A stretch of 64,000 bases of DNA from Scortum barcoo (lineage: Eukaryota > Chordata > Actinopteri > Centrarchiformes > Terapontidae). The translations under genes were made by a program, and so were the position numbers. This document shows, piece after piece, positions 8,616 through 19,340 of this stretch (the first letter of the stretch is position 1; every line of letters starts with the position of its first letter). The notes beneath the pieces are model-generated. The model saw only the letters and a list, made by a program, of their open reading frames with translations. It did no database searches and was not told the DNA's origin. Location: contig CM041546.1 in assembly GCA_023238725.1 (NCBI GenBank), forward strand, positions 20,282,085 through 20,346,084, read 5' to 3'.

Positions 8616-9185
8616 ATTGTGCCGTAAACTCTCAAACAAAGTCATAATTGGCCAAATAAGCACAAAGCAAATTCCCACACAATAAACCTGCAGCTTTCAA
8701 GCCCCCCGACTCCTCTGTCTCATCAATGTGGCAAATAAAGGCACCACAGATCACACAAAGACCAGAGGAAACAAATTCACACAGTAAAACACAAATATCA
8801 CCTTAAAGTAGGTGTGCAGCGGCAATGAAATTCCATCATGTATAAATTCAGGACTCAATTAATTATACATTCATTGAAAATGATACTGTATATTCTCATA
8901 GTTGACGGAAGCGCGTGGAGCAGCTATGAAATGCCATCATGTAAACATTTTGGGCTGAATTAATTATACTTTACTCTGAACTGATATTCTCATAGTTGAT
9001 GGAGGAATGCACTGATTCATATTTACTGTCTGCAGTCATTTCTATTCATTATCTTAGATAGAAAACTTGATGCAGTAATGTTGACATAGTTCATCCTTTA
9101 ATTGTGCTCTGGGTCAAGATGGTGTGAGCTCACTGTGTGTGTTCACCATGATAGTAACACACATCACTCATCTATCTAAACACCT

Positions 9186-9209
9186 GCACACACACACACA
9201 CACACACAC
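9186..9209. repeat. CA microsatellite, copy B
   Basis: This is the copy B counterpart of the CA run upstream of gene A, shorter by several repeat units. Confidence 0.9.
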
Positions 9210-9224
9210 GAGTCCATTCACTGA

Positions 9225-9397
9225 CACACGTCATCCATTTCCTGGGTATGTGCACGCGCGTCAGTAAAAGTCACGGACGTCCTGACGTCAGACCGAGGTG
9301 ACGTCAGACCTTCAGGTCCTCTGATTTCCTGTTTCACACTCGGACTCGACGCAAGTTGACCTGAGGTGCGACCTGTCTGCTGAGAGTTGACGTCTTT
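9225..9397 (+). promoter_or_regulatory. putative CRE-rich promoter and leader of gene copy B
   Basis: Both TGACGTCA palindromes are kept (9283-9290 and 9299-9306), as are the half sites and the intronic third site (9862-9869). The leader to the ATG at 9488 is unchanged apart from microsatellite length, so transcription potential appears equal to copy A. Confidence 0.5.
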
Positions 9398-10829
9398 GAT
9401 AGCTGATCACCTGGAAAGCTTCGCTGTTGGATACCTGAGCTGAAGAGAAACCCCGAGGGAACCTTCACCAACAACTACCTGTGGAAAATGGCCTTTTTTC
9501 TTTTTGCAGGTAAGATAACTTTTCATTTTATGAAGAAAAGATAGGAAGTAAAGACAATTTGTTTAATGGTGGTGAATTGTTGAATATAATTTGAATTGTC
9601 CTGTGGGAAAAAAGGGACGTTTTCTCGGTGTAAAATGATTATTAGGTTAGCAAGAATGTGCTGAATTTTCCGGGAAAGGTGAAGAATGTGTTAACAGCTG
9701 TGTAGTGGTTTGAAAACACTATTATTTTTTGTTTTGGGGGTACCAAGTTTTTTAAATTGGTCGAAGACATTTTATTAAAAATGATTTTTCGTATGATGCC
9801 TAAAATGAGTTTGTCGGGTGGGTCACCATGGAGACGATGGAACTTTGAGGAGCAAACGTGTTGACGTCAGAAGGTGCGTACAGGCGGAAACAAAGCAGGG
9901 CCCGTTCACACAGCAGCTTTACACACTGTACACACACTGTACACACACAGAGTTGATTATTGTGATTATTGAAGTTCAGCTTCAGATATCCGGACATGTT
10001 GTAGAGCGCTTTGTCATGCGGTGACTGTGCGCGTCCTGCGTCCAATATGCCGCCGTCTCCTCCAGACTACTCATGATTCATAAAGTGGAGATGAACCAAA
10101 TATAAGCGACTGTTTAGCCAAGAAGGACATGTTGTTGTGTGCTTCATTTAGAGAAACTCCGTTGTTAACTGAGCGTGATTTAATCAGGGTACCTGAGGTT
10201 TGGTGTGCGTAAAAGGTTGTATGTGCGTCAAATGTCTTTTGTGTTCACGTTTTACTGTTTGTTGCAAACGAGTTTTAATTGAATTGAAATATGACACAGT
10301 GTGAAAGAATTTGGATTATAATTCAGACTAGTTTTAGTAAGATATGTTTTCAGAGGTTATAACATGAATGTGATTTTGTTTAGTTATGTTGTTAATGCGT
10401 GGGTTAAAGTGAGCGATTCCTCCCTGGTTGAGTAGAGACAGTAGTGCTGAATGTCCCTGAACTACTCTTCCAGCTCTTCAGTCCTTACTGCTACACCGAG
10501 CACGTCACAGGGGAAGATACAAATGAATATGATTTGGATCAGTTCATCACACTTTAACGTGCTGCAGACACACATTACCTGCAGAGTGTGACTTGTTTTA
10601 TTCTTTCTTCCTCAGGCGCCTTGCCCTGGCCACCCCCTGCTGCCCCGCCAGCCCCCCTGGTGGCCAGGAGGAGGAGGAGGAGGAGGTCGACGTTGTTGGG
10701 CTGGATGAGGACGACCGTGCCGGTCCTCCTGCTCTCCCACCACCTGGTGAGGAGGAGCAGCACCAACAAGGTCCTGAGTTTCTTCCTGTTTACCTCCCTG
10801 TTCTCTACGCTGTTCCTGCTCCTGCTCAG

Positions 10830-11300
10830 CCTTTTCCTTTTGCTGCTCCTGAGCCTTTCGCTGCCCCTCCTGCTGCTCCTCGCCTTTAGCCTTTGCCATT
10901 TTCGCGTCTTAGCTTTCGCGCTCACCCCTAGCCTCCTCACCCCTATGCTCGCTCCTTACGCCTGCTTCCTCCTGCTGCTCCTGATGCTTTCGCTCTTAGC
11001 TGCTCCTCCTGCTGCTCCTGCTGCTCAGCCTTTCCCTGCTCTTGCTCTTCTTCCTGCTGCTCCTGATCCCTGCTGCTCCTGCTCCTCCTGCTTTCGCTCC
11101 TGAGCCTTTCGCTGCTCCTCCTGCTGCTCCTGAGCCTTTCGCTGCTCCTCCTGCTGCTCCTGAGCCTTTCGCTGCTGCCTCCTGCTGCTCCTGAGCCTTC
11201 CTCGCTGCTCCTGCTCCTGCTGCTCCTGCCTGCTCTATTTCACTCCTTAGCTGCTCTTCCAGCTCTTTGCTGCTCCTCCTGCTGCTCCTTTGATTTTCGC
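10830..11300. repeat. expanded Leu/Pro-coding minisatellite, copy B
   Basis: Several near-identical units of TCCTGAGCCTTTCGCTGC plus CTCCTCCTGCTGC run in tandem around 11,098-11,220, preceded by more degenerate units. The array differs in length and unit order from copy A (2,790-3,060), as expected for a mutable minisatellite. Confidence 0.8.
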
Positions 11301-11397
11301 CTCATTTTCCTGAGTCTCAGCTGCAGCCTTATGCTCCTCACCTCTTATGCCGCCCTCACGCTCCTTCTCCTGCTGCTCACCTTTACCCTCATCCTGA

Positions 11398-11712
11398 GGT
11401 CTCCTCCTCCTCCTCCTCCTCCTCTCCTCCTCTCTCCTCCTCCTCCTCCTCCTCCTCCTCTCCCCCTCCCTCTCCTTCTCCTTCTTTTCCTCCCTCTCCT
11501 CCTCCTTCCTCCTCCTCTCCTCCTCCCTCCTCTCCTTCTCCTCCTCCTCCTCCTCCTCTCTCTCTCCTCCCTCCTCTCCTCCTGCCTCCTCCTCTTCTCC
11601 TCCTCTTTCTCCTCCTGCCTCCTCCTCCTCCTCCTCTTTTTCTCCTTTATGTTGCTTTACTTTTTCTTCCTCCTCCTCCTCCTCCTCCTTCTCCTCCTCC
11701 TTCTCCTCCTTC
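11398..11712. repeat. long homopyrimidine CTC/TCC tract, copy B
   Basis: This is the counterpart of 3,113-3,425, of similar total length but a different internal order of CTCCTC, TCTC and CCTTCTCC blocks. It is interrupted by TATGTTGCTTTAC near 11,648-11,660. Confidence 0.9.
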
Positions 11713-13266
11713 CCGTCCTTTTCATGGAGGATGAAGGGCAGTTTAATAACCTGTATGTCCAGTTAGTAGCCCACAGGTGCCACCTGAGGAAGGACGAGGA
11801 GGGCCATGGGGAGGAGGGGCTAAAAGGCCCAGGTGGTTTGAGCAACTGGACTGGAAAGAGTTTTCAAAGACTAGAAGAGCCTGCAGGATGAATGCAGAGA
11901 CTCCTTTTTGCTACTGATGTGTGGCAGGACCATCGATCGCCGTGGTAGCTCTTGCGTCTGGCAGGGCTGGTGACAGCCCAGGTAGCGTCTTGCACTGGGG
12001 TCTGTTGCTTTTCTTTCTTTATTGGGCGATGGATGGATGGATGAACCCTTTTTGACCCCCCGAGGGCTGGCCTTTGCGTCTGGCAGGGCTGTCCACACCT
12101 CAGGTAGCGTCTTACACTGGGACCTCCTCATTTTTTCCACGGTGGCTGGATCGACTTTTCTTTCGCCTCCGCGTCTGGCAGGGCCGTCGACACCCCGTGT
12201 TTCAAAAACCGAGTCATGTGTTCAGATGAACACGTTTCCTTCCCGAAACAACAGCAAAACTCATGGAGCTGCATCACCAAGTAAGCTCCACGAGACAGTC
12301 TGTTAAAAACCTGCCACCATGAGGCGTCCGATTAGGATGTCTCCTAAACATCTTCATCTGCAGGTTAAAAATTCCTCTTTGCAGCCTTAATAGGCCGAAA
12401 AATGTAAGTACGAATATCTGACTATAGAAAGTGACTATTTATTATGTTATTCAGTAATTCAAAGATTATTATATATCTTACTTAACTGATTCTTTACTCC
12501 ACCGCCTGAGCTGCTGCTGTTCACAGCGGCCCAAAAAGGGCAGTATGAACTCCTGATTCTTAAAGTAAGTAACCTAGAATAAGCTGTAATATATTGACAG
12601 AAGGTAATGTATGCTATTTACTGTAGGCTGCAGATAATGACCCATTTAGTATCACAAAAATACTAACCATAACTAACCATTGTTCATCTGTGTTTCCTCT
12701 GAGCCGCTGATGTTACTGCAGGACATCCAGGGTTTCCTTGAGGACAAAGAAGAAATGCTGCCACCCGACCCACCGAACAAGATGGAGAGCAGACAAAGGT
12801 ACAGCAACAATTAACGACTTAATATGACTTTTGTAATACACCAAAGATCTTACTCATTCCATTGTGCTTTAAATCATTTTTGTTTATTTACTGAATTATT
12901 TTACAGTGATGCCACATTCCTGCAGTACATCCAGGGTTACCGAGACAAGGAAATAGAAGACTTACTCCAGACCAGATCAGAGGGAAGGCCGACCACCGGA
13001 CCAGCCGGAGAGCAGTGATCATCTGTGCCTCTTTGGACTCATTAAGTGAGCAGCTTATTAAGATAAAAAATAAATATATTATAGAGACACAAAATCTTAA
13101 CATGTAGTAGTCACTGTTAAAGATGAAGCCTGTGAATGTTTTGTAGACTAAAGTAACCTGTGACAGATAAATGTTGGGTACATTAGAGATGTTTAGTCTG
13201 CAGGCCGACACTCTTTTGCAATACAAAGAGCACAAACATATTTACTTCTTGTTTTTGGTATCACAG

Positions 13267-13432
13267 GTCAGGACTCCTCTTGTATCTTTGGAAACCCCGG
13301 GGCTCCTGAGAGTGGACGCAAACCAAACCACACAAAGGCATCATCCCAGCAGTCCACTGAGCACACTTTGTTACCATCATTCTCAATTTAACTGGTTTCT
13401 TGTTGCTTCAAATAAAACACTCAGACATCTAA
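13267..13432 (+). other. terminal 3'UTR exon and polyA signal of copy B
   Basis: The acceptor TATCACAG ends at 13266 and AATAAA is at 13411-13416. The UTR donor-like AA|GTGAGC is kept at 13045/13046. A one-base deletion (TTAACTGG against TTAACTTGG) after the short open frame distinguishes the copies. Confidence 0.4.
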
Positions 13433-13779
13433 AGTGATACTGTGTATTGAGAGATGTTTGAACTTTGGTCATATTGGTTCATGTGAAGATTTTTAATTGT
13501 GTTGCAACACCTTTATGAAGGAATCATTTCAAGGGTAAAAGCCAATTTGGAAATTGATTTTACCTGCACCATATATATATGATTATTATATATGATCTTT
13601 ATACATTTAAACAACCTTCTCTGCTACTAAGGTTGTTAAATCACAGTCAACAAGTTTGTGTAACAGAAGTATTTCATAAATCATTTTTAATTAATTTATG
13701 AAATTGCACAAATTGAATTACTCTGAGTGTGTAAGACAAACATGATGCTTCCTTCACACATACAATACATACAATAATA

Positions 13780-14385
13780 ATTAACTATTATTATTGTTAT
13801 TATTATTACTATTGTTATTGTTGTTTATATTGCACTTTTCAAGCTTGGAGCACAAAGTGCTTTCCATAAAAAAATATAAAACACCAAGAAATAAGAGAAA
13901 CTACAAATATAAATAAACTGTTAAAAAAATGTATAAAAAAGTGCAGTTCAGTCAGCCAAAAGGTAGAACAAATAAAATAATTAAAATCTATTTAAAAACT
14001 GGTGGTCACACAACACACATGTATCATGTAGAAAAATAATAAATGAAACTTTAAGAGAATTGTGTTATTCATTGACTGCACTGGTTAAGAAGGGAATCCT
14101 GGAGGAAATGTATTAGTTTTATTTTCCATGGTAAGCAACAAATGGCAAAGAGCTTCAAGCAAAGTGACACAAACATTCATTTACTTTCATTACAATTAAT
14201 TTAATCTATGGTTTGTACTCTGAGTATAAAGTGTTACCACATATTCAGCAGATTTCTTGATGAAATACAGACATGTGTATTAATGATAAATGGTGATTTA
14301 AAGACTATATATATTCCTATATATATTCCTCCTGGCAAAAATATCTGGGTGGGATAGTAATTTTTTGGACTGAAAGAGTATCTGG
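13780..14385. other. distal part of copy B and right edge of the duplication
   Basis: A TTATTA-rich microsatellite (about 13,785-13,825) is followed by TATATTGCACTTTTCAAGC and GCACAAAGTGCTTTCC, a common fish interspersed-repeat motif. The DNA then aligns in pieces with 6,165-6,540 and 7,640-7,905 of copy A. Homology ends at about 14,385. No gene is visible. Confidence 0.6.
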
Positions 14386-14778
14386 AGAAAGAAAAAGAAG
14401 GAATCGTTAGATTCACATCCTCGGACACGGCAAATATGAGCTGCTGGGCCCATAATAACTTCTGTCACCTCACACTGTTGAATAAACTTATCTGTCAGGG
14501 TAGCCCAGATACTTTTTCAGGAACAGTCCATCTTACTTGCAGCTTAAAGTTTTAAAAAATTGATTGATCAACATCAAAGACCATTCAGAATGCTATTTCA
14601 TTTTATTAAAAAAAAAAAAAACATTGTACAGCAATACGCGTGCAACTGTACCTTCAAGGTATAAAAAATAAATTGTGCACTTCAAATTAAGGGGTGGGTC
14701 AACTTTTATATTTCATGATCTGCATTTTTTTTTGGTATTATTTGAGCAGACCAACAGAAGCAGTGATAGCTGTAGTCA
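14386..14778. other. unique DNA right of the duplication
   Basis: No gene is visible. The stretch contains an A-run at about 14,608-14,622 and an AT-rich stretch that may be the 3'-flanking part of the decayed coding fragment immediately to the right. Confidence 0.4.
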
Positions 14779-15027
14779 TTAACTTAGCCACCTTGCTATG
14801 AAACTTTGCATTGAAGCATCTTGTTTCACAGGCCATAAACTTTGGCAGAACAATTGCCACAACCGATCCCCAACAAAACTTTGTATTAACTCAAATGTAT
14901 ACTTCAGTCCTCTGGGATAGTCTATATTAAGGCAGTAAAGAAAACCCATGTGCTCCTCCAGTACAACAGAGACACCGACAACCTCTTTTGCCAGTGACTC
15001 TGCAGCAGTGAGAAGGCCAATCTGCTC
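14779..15027 (-). pseudogene. decayed protein-coding fragment, family not recognised
   Basis: On the minus strand 82 codons are open between TGA at 15,028-15,030 and TAA at 14,779-14,781, without a usable start codon at the beginning. The text is strongly protein-like: LLTAAESLAKEVVGVSVVLE, EHMGFLYCLNIDYPRGLKYT, then FELIQSFV. After about residue 52 the sequence reads less naturally (GDRLWQLFCQSLWPVKQ), which suggests decay or a frame change. There is no matching exon nearby and no clear splice acceptor at its start, so I take it as a remnant of a dispersed gene or transposon protein. An isolated exon of a larger minus-strand gene is less likely. Confidence 0.5.
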
Positions 15028-16290
15028 TCATCTTCTGAACTGGAAGTCTAAAGAACATAATGAAGTATTCAGTAGTTAAGCATGTACCCTCACCATACCT
15101 TATTTACTACCCTATGTTGGGAAACAATGACAACTAAGTCAGCGTTATGAGACCTTCTGATCAGCACCAAATGATAAGGTGCCAGAAGGAAAGACTTTAA
15201 GACCCCTAGATATTAGTTATTAGACAACAGGCTGTATCCTTGTTCTCAAAACCAGGACAGTGGAGATGTAGTACACTGAAACACATGCCTGTTTTATACC
15301 TGGCTTAAAGGGATAGGACCATAATTATGGCCATTATAAAGAGTAACAATTTTTTGTTTCAACAAATCCCATGAAAAGGACTAAACAAACAATGAATTTA
15401 CCATTTCTGTTATTATATGCAGCTTAAGCCTACTATAGCTTATTCTATTATGTATTCCCACGTCAATGCCATAAAAAGAGCGAGCAATATTTCGGCATTT
15501 CCCTGTGTTGGGGACACTGTTATATGTTTATACTGCTGCTAGTTTGCCAGTTTGACAAGCTGAGAGAAATATACGAAATATATATATGAGGGAGATATAC
15601 TGGCCACGGTCATTTCAACATAGGAATATGTCGCACAAAATAAATCAAACAGTTTTTATATGTCAGGTGTGTGTATGTTTTAGACATTGTACAAATGCAT
15701 AAGCTATAACAGGCTTTAGCTGTTAGCTATTAGCAAACATAATACACTGAATTTGGAGTAAATGTGTTTAAAATGATATGTAAGATTAGAATAAATTTTC
15801 AAAAAAGCATGGGATACTCGGTTTCATCAAAACATATAAAACTGGACCTCCTGTCAGTGTCACATTGACTGACAGTGCTTTCAATAGCTGGACTAACACT
15901 AGCCAATAATTAAATGTTGGTTCTGATGTTAAAGATTTGTTAATATCATGTTTTTAAAGACAACAGGAAGACAGGCTGATTCTCTAAACCTGTTTAACAT
16001 TTAATTTTATAAGAACAAGGAGGGTTAAAGTTTGCTCTTACTTTGGGAACTTTCACGGAGTGGCCATAGAGAAAAAAAAACCAAAAAAACTTTGAGGCCA
16101 CGTTTTACTACACCGAACGCAATTAATTCGTTACAAATTTAACGATTTAAATAACTCAGTACTTCAGCCAGCACTAGTGATGTAATAGAAAACTTTTTTA
16201 TCTTGGGAGTGAGTTATCAAGATATGTTAAGCCCTCACTTTGATTATTTTACGTAAAAAGAGCTTGCGGATTATATTGTCGGGTGTTACT
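15028..16290. other. non-coding DNA, nothing recognised
   Basis: This is AT-rich sequence with scattered repeats, such as the similar motifs TTAGCTGTTAGCTATTAGC near 15,717-15,735. The segment may belong to the same old insertion as the minus-strand coding remnant, but no boundaries are visible. Confidence 0.4.
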
Positions 16291-16299
16291 TGAAGCATT

Positions 16300-16583
16300 C
16301 GTGGCACACTTCACGCTGGTCTGTTGTGACGGCTTTCTGTATGTACGCTATCGTGTGAGTGCACGAGTTAATCAAAACAAGGGAACGAATTCAACGAACT
16401 TTTTCTGTATTTTTGTTCTTTAATCTATTTTCTTTGTTTGAGTGCTTCTATTCATGCTGATATTCTTGAGCATTGTTTGTAGGGAGCAAGAGAGATTTAA
16501 GAATGTTCATTGGCAATGATTGCGTGATGTTATCATGTTGTGCAATGACAAATAAATTCTTGAATCTTGAAAAAAAAAAAAAA
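16300..16583 (+). mobile_element. LINE 3' tail
   Basis: The segment ends with TGCAATGACAAATAAATTCT followed by TGAATCTTG and a run of 13 A's (about 16,570-16,582). This is the usual end of fish LINE 3'UTRs, whose tails combine a polyadenylation-like AATAAA with TCTTGAATCTTGA. Only the 3'UTR is present. The left limit is uncertain. Confidence 0.6.
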
Positions 16584-17078
16584 GCCTTCTGGCACATGGC
16601 CTGCTGCAGGTGGACAGCCCTCGTTGGGGTTACCTATGCATTTTTGCAGGGGCTACACAGCCATATTAGTTGAGTCAATGTATAAATCTACGTTACCTGA
16701 ACTGCTCTGAATGAACCGATTAGTTACCTGCTGTTTAAATCAATATTTCAAGAAAACCCAACATTTTAGTAGAATGGACTTAGGAAAATGAGCTGAGGTA
16801 GCTAAAAACCTCAAATCCTTTTTTTAGACTGCTGATCTGTGATCTGTGCCTCGTTATCCAATTTATGTCGACGTATGCCTGTTTGGTCCAGGTCATGTAG
16901 TATAACTCAAAATATCACATCTGAATTGGAGCTGAATTGGACATTGCATTGTGAATGCCAAAAAATATAATGTCTTACCTCCAGAACACGACCATGCCTG
17001 CCTCTTTAAATGATGTTATCGCTTTATATTGTAGTTAATCCAAAAAGGGTGCAGCTGACAGAATTTGCTGTGTTTTAA

Positions 17079-17230
17079 TCAAGAGTCAAGAATCTTAATT
17101 GTCATCATGATTTTCACATAACGAAATTAAGACTGGTGACTTTCCAGCTTTAAACATAAATATATGTAAAAATATGTAATATGTACATAAATATCTAAAG
17201 ATTTAAAGTTGTAGCAGCAATGTACAATGG
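17079..17230 (-). mobile_element. LINE 3' tail, minus orientation
   Basis: TCAAGAGTCAAGAATCTTAA followed by TTGTCATCATGATTTTCACA is the reverse complement of the TGACAATTAAGATTCTTGACTC type of tail, so the element points to the left. AT-rich 3'UTR-like sequence follows to about 17,215. No ORF2 part is left. Confidence 0.6.
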
Positions 17231-19137
17231 GGGTGGGTGAATTGGGTCGATGGAATTTGGGGAAAACTGCCTTTAACTCGTTCGACGTGGTTAAAGTCTC
17301 CGGCCACGATCACAGCCGTCCTCTGGATTGTTGTTCACCTGTAGACTGATCATGCAGTGCACAGCTCCTCCAGGTGCTAATTTAGCATTAGCTCGCATTA
17401 TTACAAGTACAATAATGTTACTTTCTGCAGCTACATGCTATAGCCAGTTCGTGAAAGTTTAGTCTTTTTTAGTTTTTAACAGTCTGTTGTCTTTTCCTAA
17501 CTTTATCAAGCGAAAACCCAAGAAAAAACAAAAAAAAAACACAGTATGCCAACGCGTGTCAGTCAAACAGCATACCTCACTGTTTGATTGACAACCAAGC
17601 TCTGGAGACCTGCAGTGCAGAAACAACACAGCAATCAACACCTAGCACCGAACACGCCGGCTTATAAATTGAAAACAAAACAGGGATCTTGTGATTTACC
17701 ACTTTAAGTGAATAACAAATGGTGTTAAATAACAATATTTTTGACTAATATTCACTCTTCTCTTTATGTTTTGGAGGCGGCAGATGATGGACACGGCCCC
17801 AACAGGTGTGGTGAATACAAGCAGGAGAGGTACATTAAAGTGAACGTTTCAGAGGCAAGATAAAACTTACTGAGAGGGTCATATGTTTTTTTTACACATT
17901 TTTATTTAGACTTGTTCATCAGTTTTTGCTTAACTGCTACAGTATGTCTCCGCGTAGAAAGCTTTACTGATTACGCTTACTGCATCTAAAATGTATATCT
18001 GACCTCTAGCCTCCCATAAACACCCACGATAAACAAAGGCTGGCGTTGATCACTAGTGTTTGTACTTAAACGACATTTGTTTTATTTCATGAGTCTGTTA
18101 TGGTTCAGGAAATGTGAGCACATATTCTGTAACGTCCCCTGGGTTTCATTGCAGTGTCCAAATTAGTTTCCCCTGCAGCTTCACTGACTTCTTTGACTCA
18201 TTCTGCTGAATTTGTACCGGAGAGACAGTCACATATACTCTGTATAAACTAATCTGCAATATACATGTATCACATATACAGTATGTGATTAGAGTTAATT
18301 CGGCTTTATGTCGCCCTTCCCTTTACAGAAGTTGCCACTTCAGACGTTGTCTCTTCTAACCATTACTGAGATATGTTATGCCATTTTGGTTGACGTATCA
18401 CTCCGGCTGGTTTTCTCAATAACCTGCGAAAAGCATCATATCTAGTAAAAATGCCAGGCTAGCCTTAGTGGTGTCAGCTTGCAGTGAGAAACTGCTCCAC
18501 TGTGCCTAATACCACCTTTTAAAAAGACAAAAACAAGCCTTTGGTTCCAGTGCATTTATGTTTAAAGAAAATGTGACAGTGCTTAAAGTAGGCTGGCATT
18601 TCTATCAGATGTGGTTATTGTTGTGAATTTTTAATATACTCAACACACTCACTGCTCTCACTGGAAGCTTATGGAGACAATAAATCGGTGAAAAATGTTT
18701 GGTAAGTATTTCAATGAATAATAAAGCCTGCAAGTAGGCACTGCTTTTTACAAACAAGAAAAATGGCAAGAAATGTAGCATTTGGTTAAAACGTGCTGTT
18801 AACATAGAACAGCCTGCTTCTACTACTGCTACACTTTGGCTTTTTATTAAAAAATGTGCAACTAATCGGTTGTATTTACAGAAAAACAAGGATGGTTTGA
18901 AGAATAAATATCATGGTAAAGCAACAAGGTGACACCACGTCTAGTGACTTCTCTGAAAATCTCCAAATTACACAATCCCTGCTGCTCTGGGCTCACTTGT
19001 ATGTTTTGAATCATGACGGATTATTTGCAGCCACTATTGTCAAAAGCCCTCAGTGAGTAGCAAACTAATCTGTTACATGCATGCTGTATACACGCTGATG
19101 ATTTCCTCTTCTCAGTGCACCACACCAGCATAACACG
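17231..19137. other. non-coding DNA, nothing recognised
   Basis: No exon-like open frames with splice sites were found. Short ORFs (17459-17641 minus, 18605-18889 minus) have no protein-like character. Confidence 0.4.
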
Positions 19138-19340
19138 ATTAAAGCTGCAGTCGGTGGGATTGAGAAAATTTTAACGAGTCAGACTTCCAGGTCCCTCCCC
19201 CATCTCACTCAGCTCCTCCCTGCAGAGTCGCTCGGTCTGATTCTTTCTTTTTAGCTTGCTTTTCTTCATTAATTCTTCTGGTTACTTATCTGTCGCGTAA
19301 GCTGTCGTTGCCAAAGGAGGGATGGACATTTTTCTCATTG
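19138..19340. mobile_element. MITE-like end (TTAAAGCTGCAGT type)
   Basis: ATTAAAGCTGCAGTCGGTGG followed by GATTGAG and a CCCTCCCCC block matches in style the hAT-like MITE ends that are common in fish genomes. No matching inverted end was found within a few kilobases, so this is one end only, and the family assignment is from memory of such elements. Confidence 0.35.

Larger units (their letters stand above)
10747..12181 (+). other. repeat-dominated intron 2 of copy B
   Basis: This is about 150 bases longer than in copy A, mainly because the minisatellite (about 10,830-11,300) is expanded and rearranged. The homopyrimidine run is at 11,398-11,712. Read without splicing, exon 2 stays open to a stop at 11103. 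The AG/GT cassettes are conserved, with TCTGGCAG at about 11957-11964 and 12079-12086. Repeat-driven ORFs (10588-11103, 11331-11891) are not convincing genes. Confidence 0.4.
9488..13018 (+). pseudogene. duplicate of the six-exon gene, copy B, frameshifted in exon 2
   Basis: Exons corresponding to copy A lie at 9488-9509, 10616-10746, 12182-12280, 12527-12564, 12722-12798 and 12907-13018, and every GT/AG site is kept. Exon 2 is 131 nt instead of 129 because a C run near 10,651 has two extra bases. In the joined frame the six Glu codons are then read as seven Arg, followed by STLLGWMRTTVPVLLLSHHL, and translation stops at TGA 12226-12228 in exon 3 after 66 residues. The downstream exons stay open in the copy A frame (DIQGFLEDKEEMLPPDPPNK, FLQYIQGYRDKEIEDLL) and differ from A mostly by replacement changes. 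It may be a pseudogene, a gene with a new short product, or evidence that the copy A frame is not the coding one. Confidence 0.4.

Noticed and set aside
10588..11103. 171-codon Leu-rich ORF that could be a membrane protein
   Set aside because: The N-terminal part is exon 2 of copy B plus intron. The hydrophobic part is repeat-derived and its frame is not shared with copy A.
11331..11891. 186-codon ORF in copy B ending in GLSNWTGKSFQRLEEPAG
   Set aside because: It is the longest ORF of the window but mainly poly-Leu/Pro from the repeat. The end reads more like protein, yet its frame is shifted by one base in copy A, so I keep it only as a possible alternative exon.
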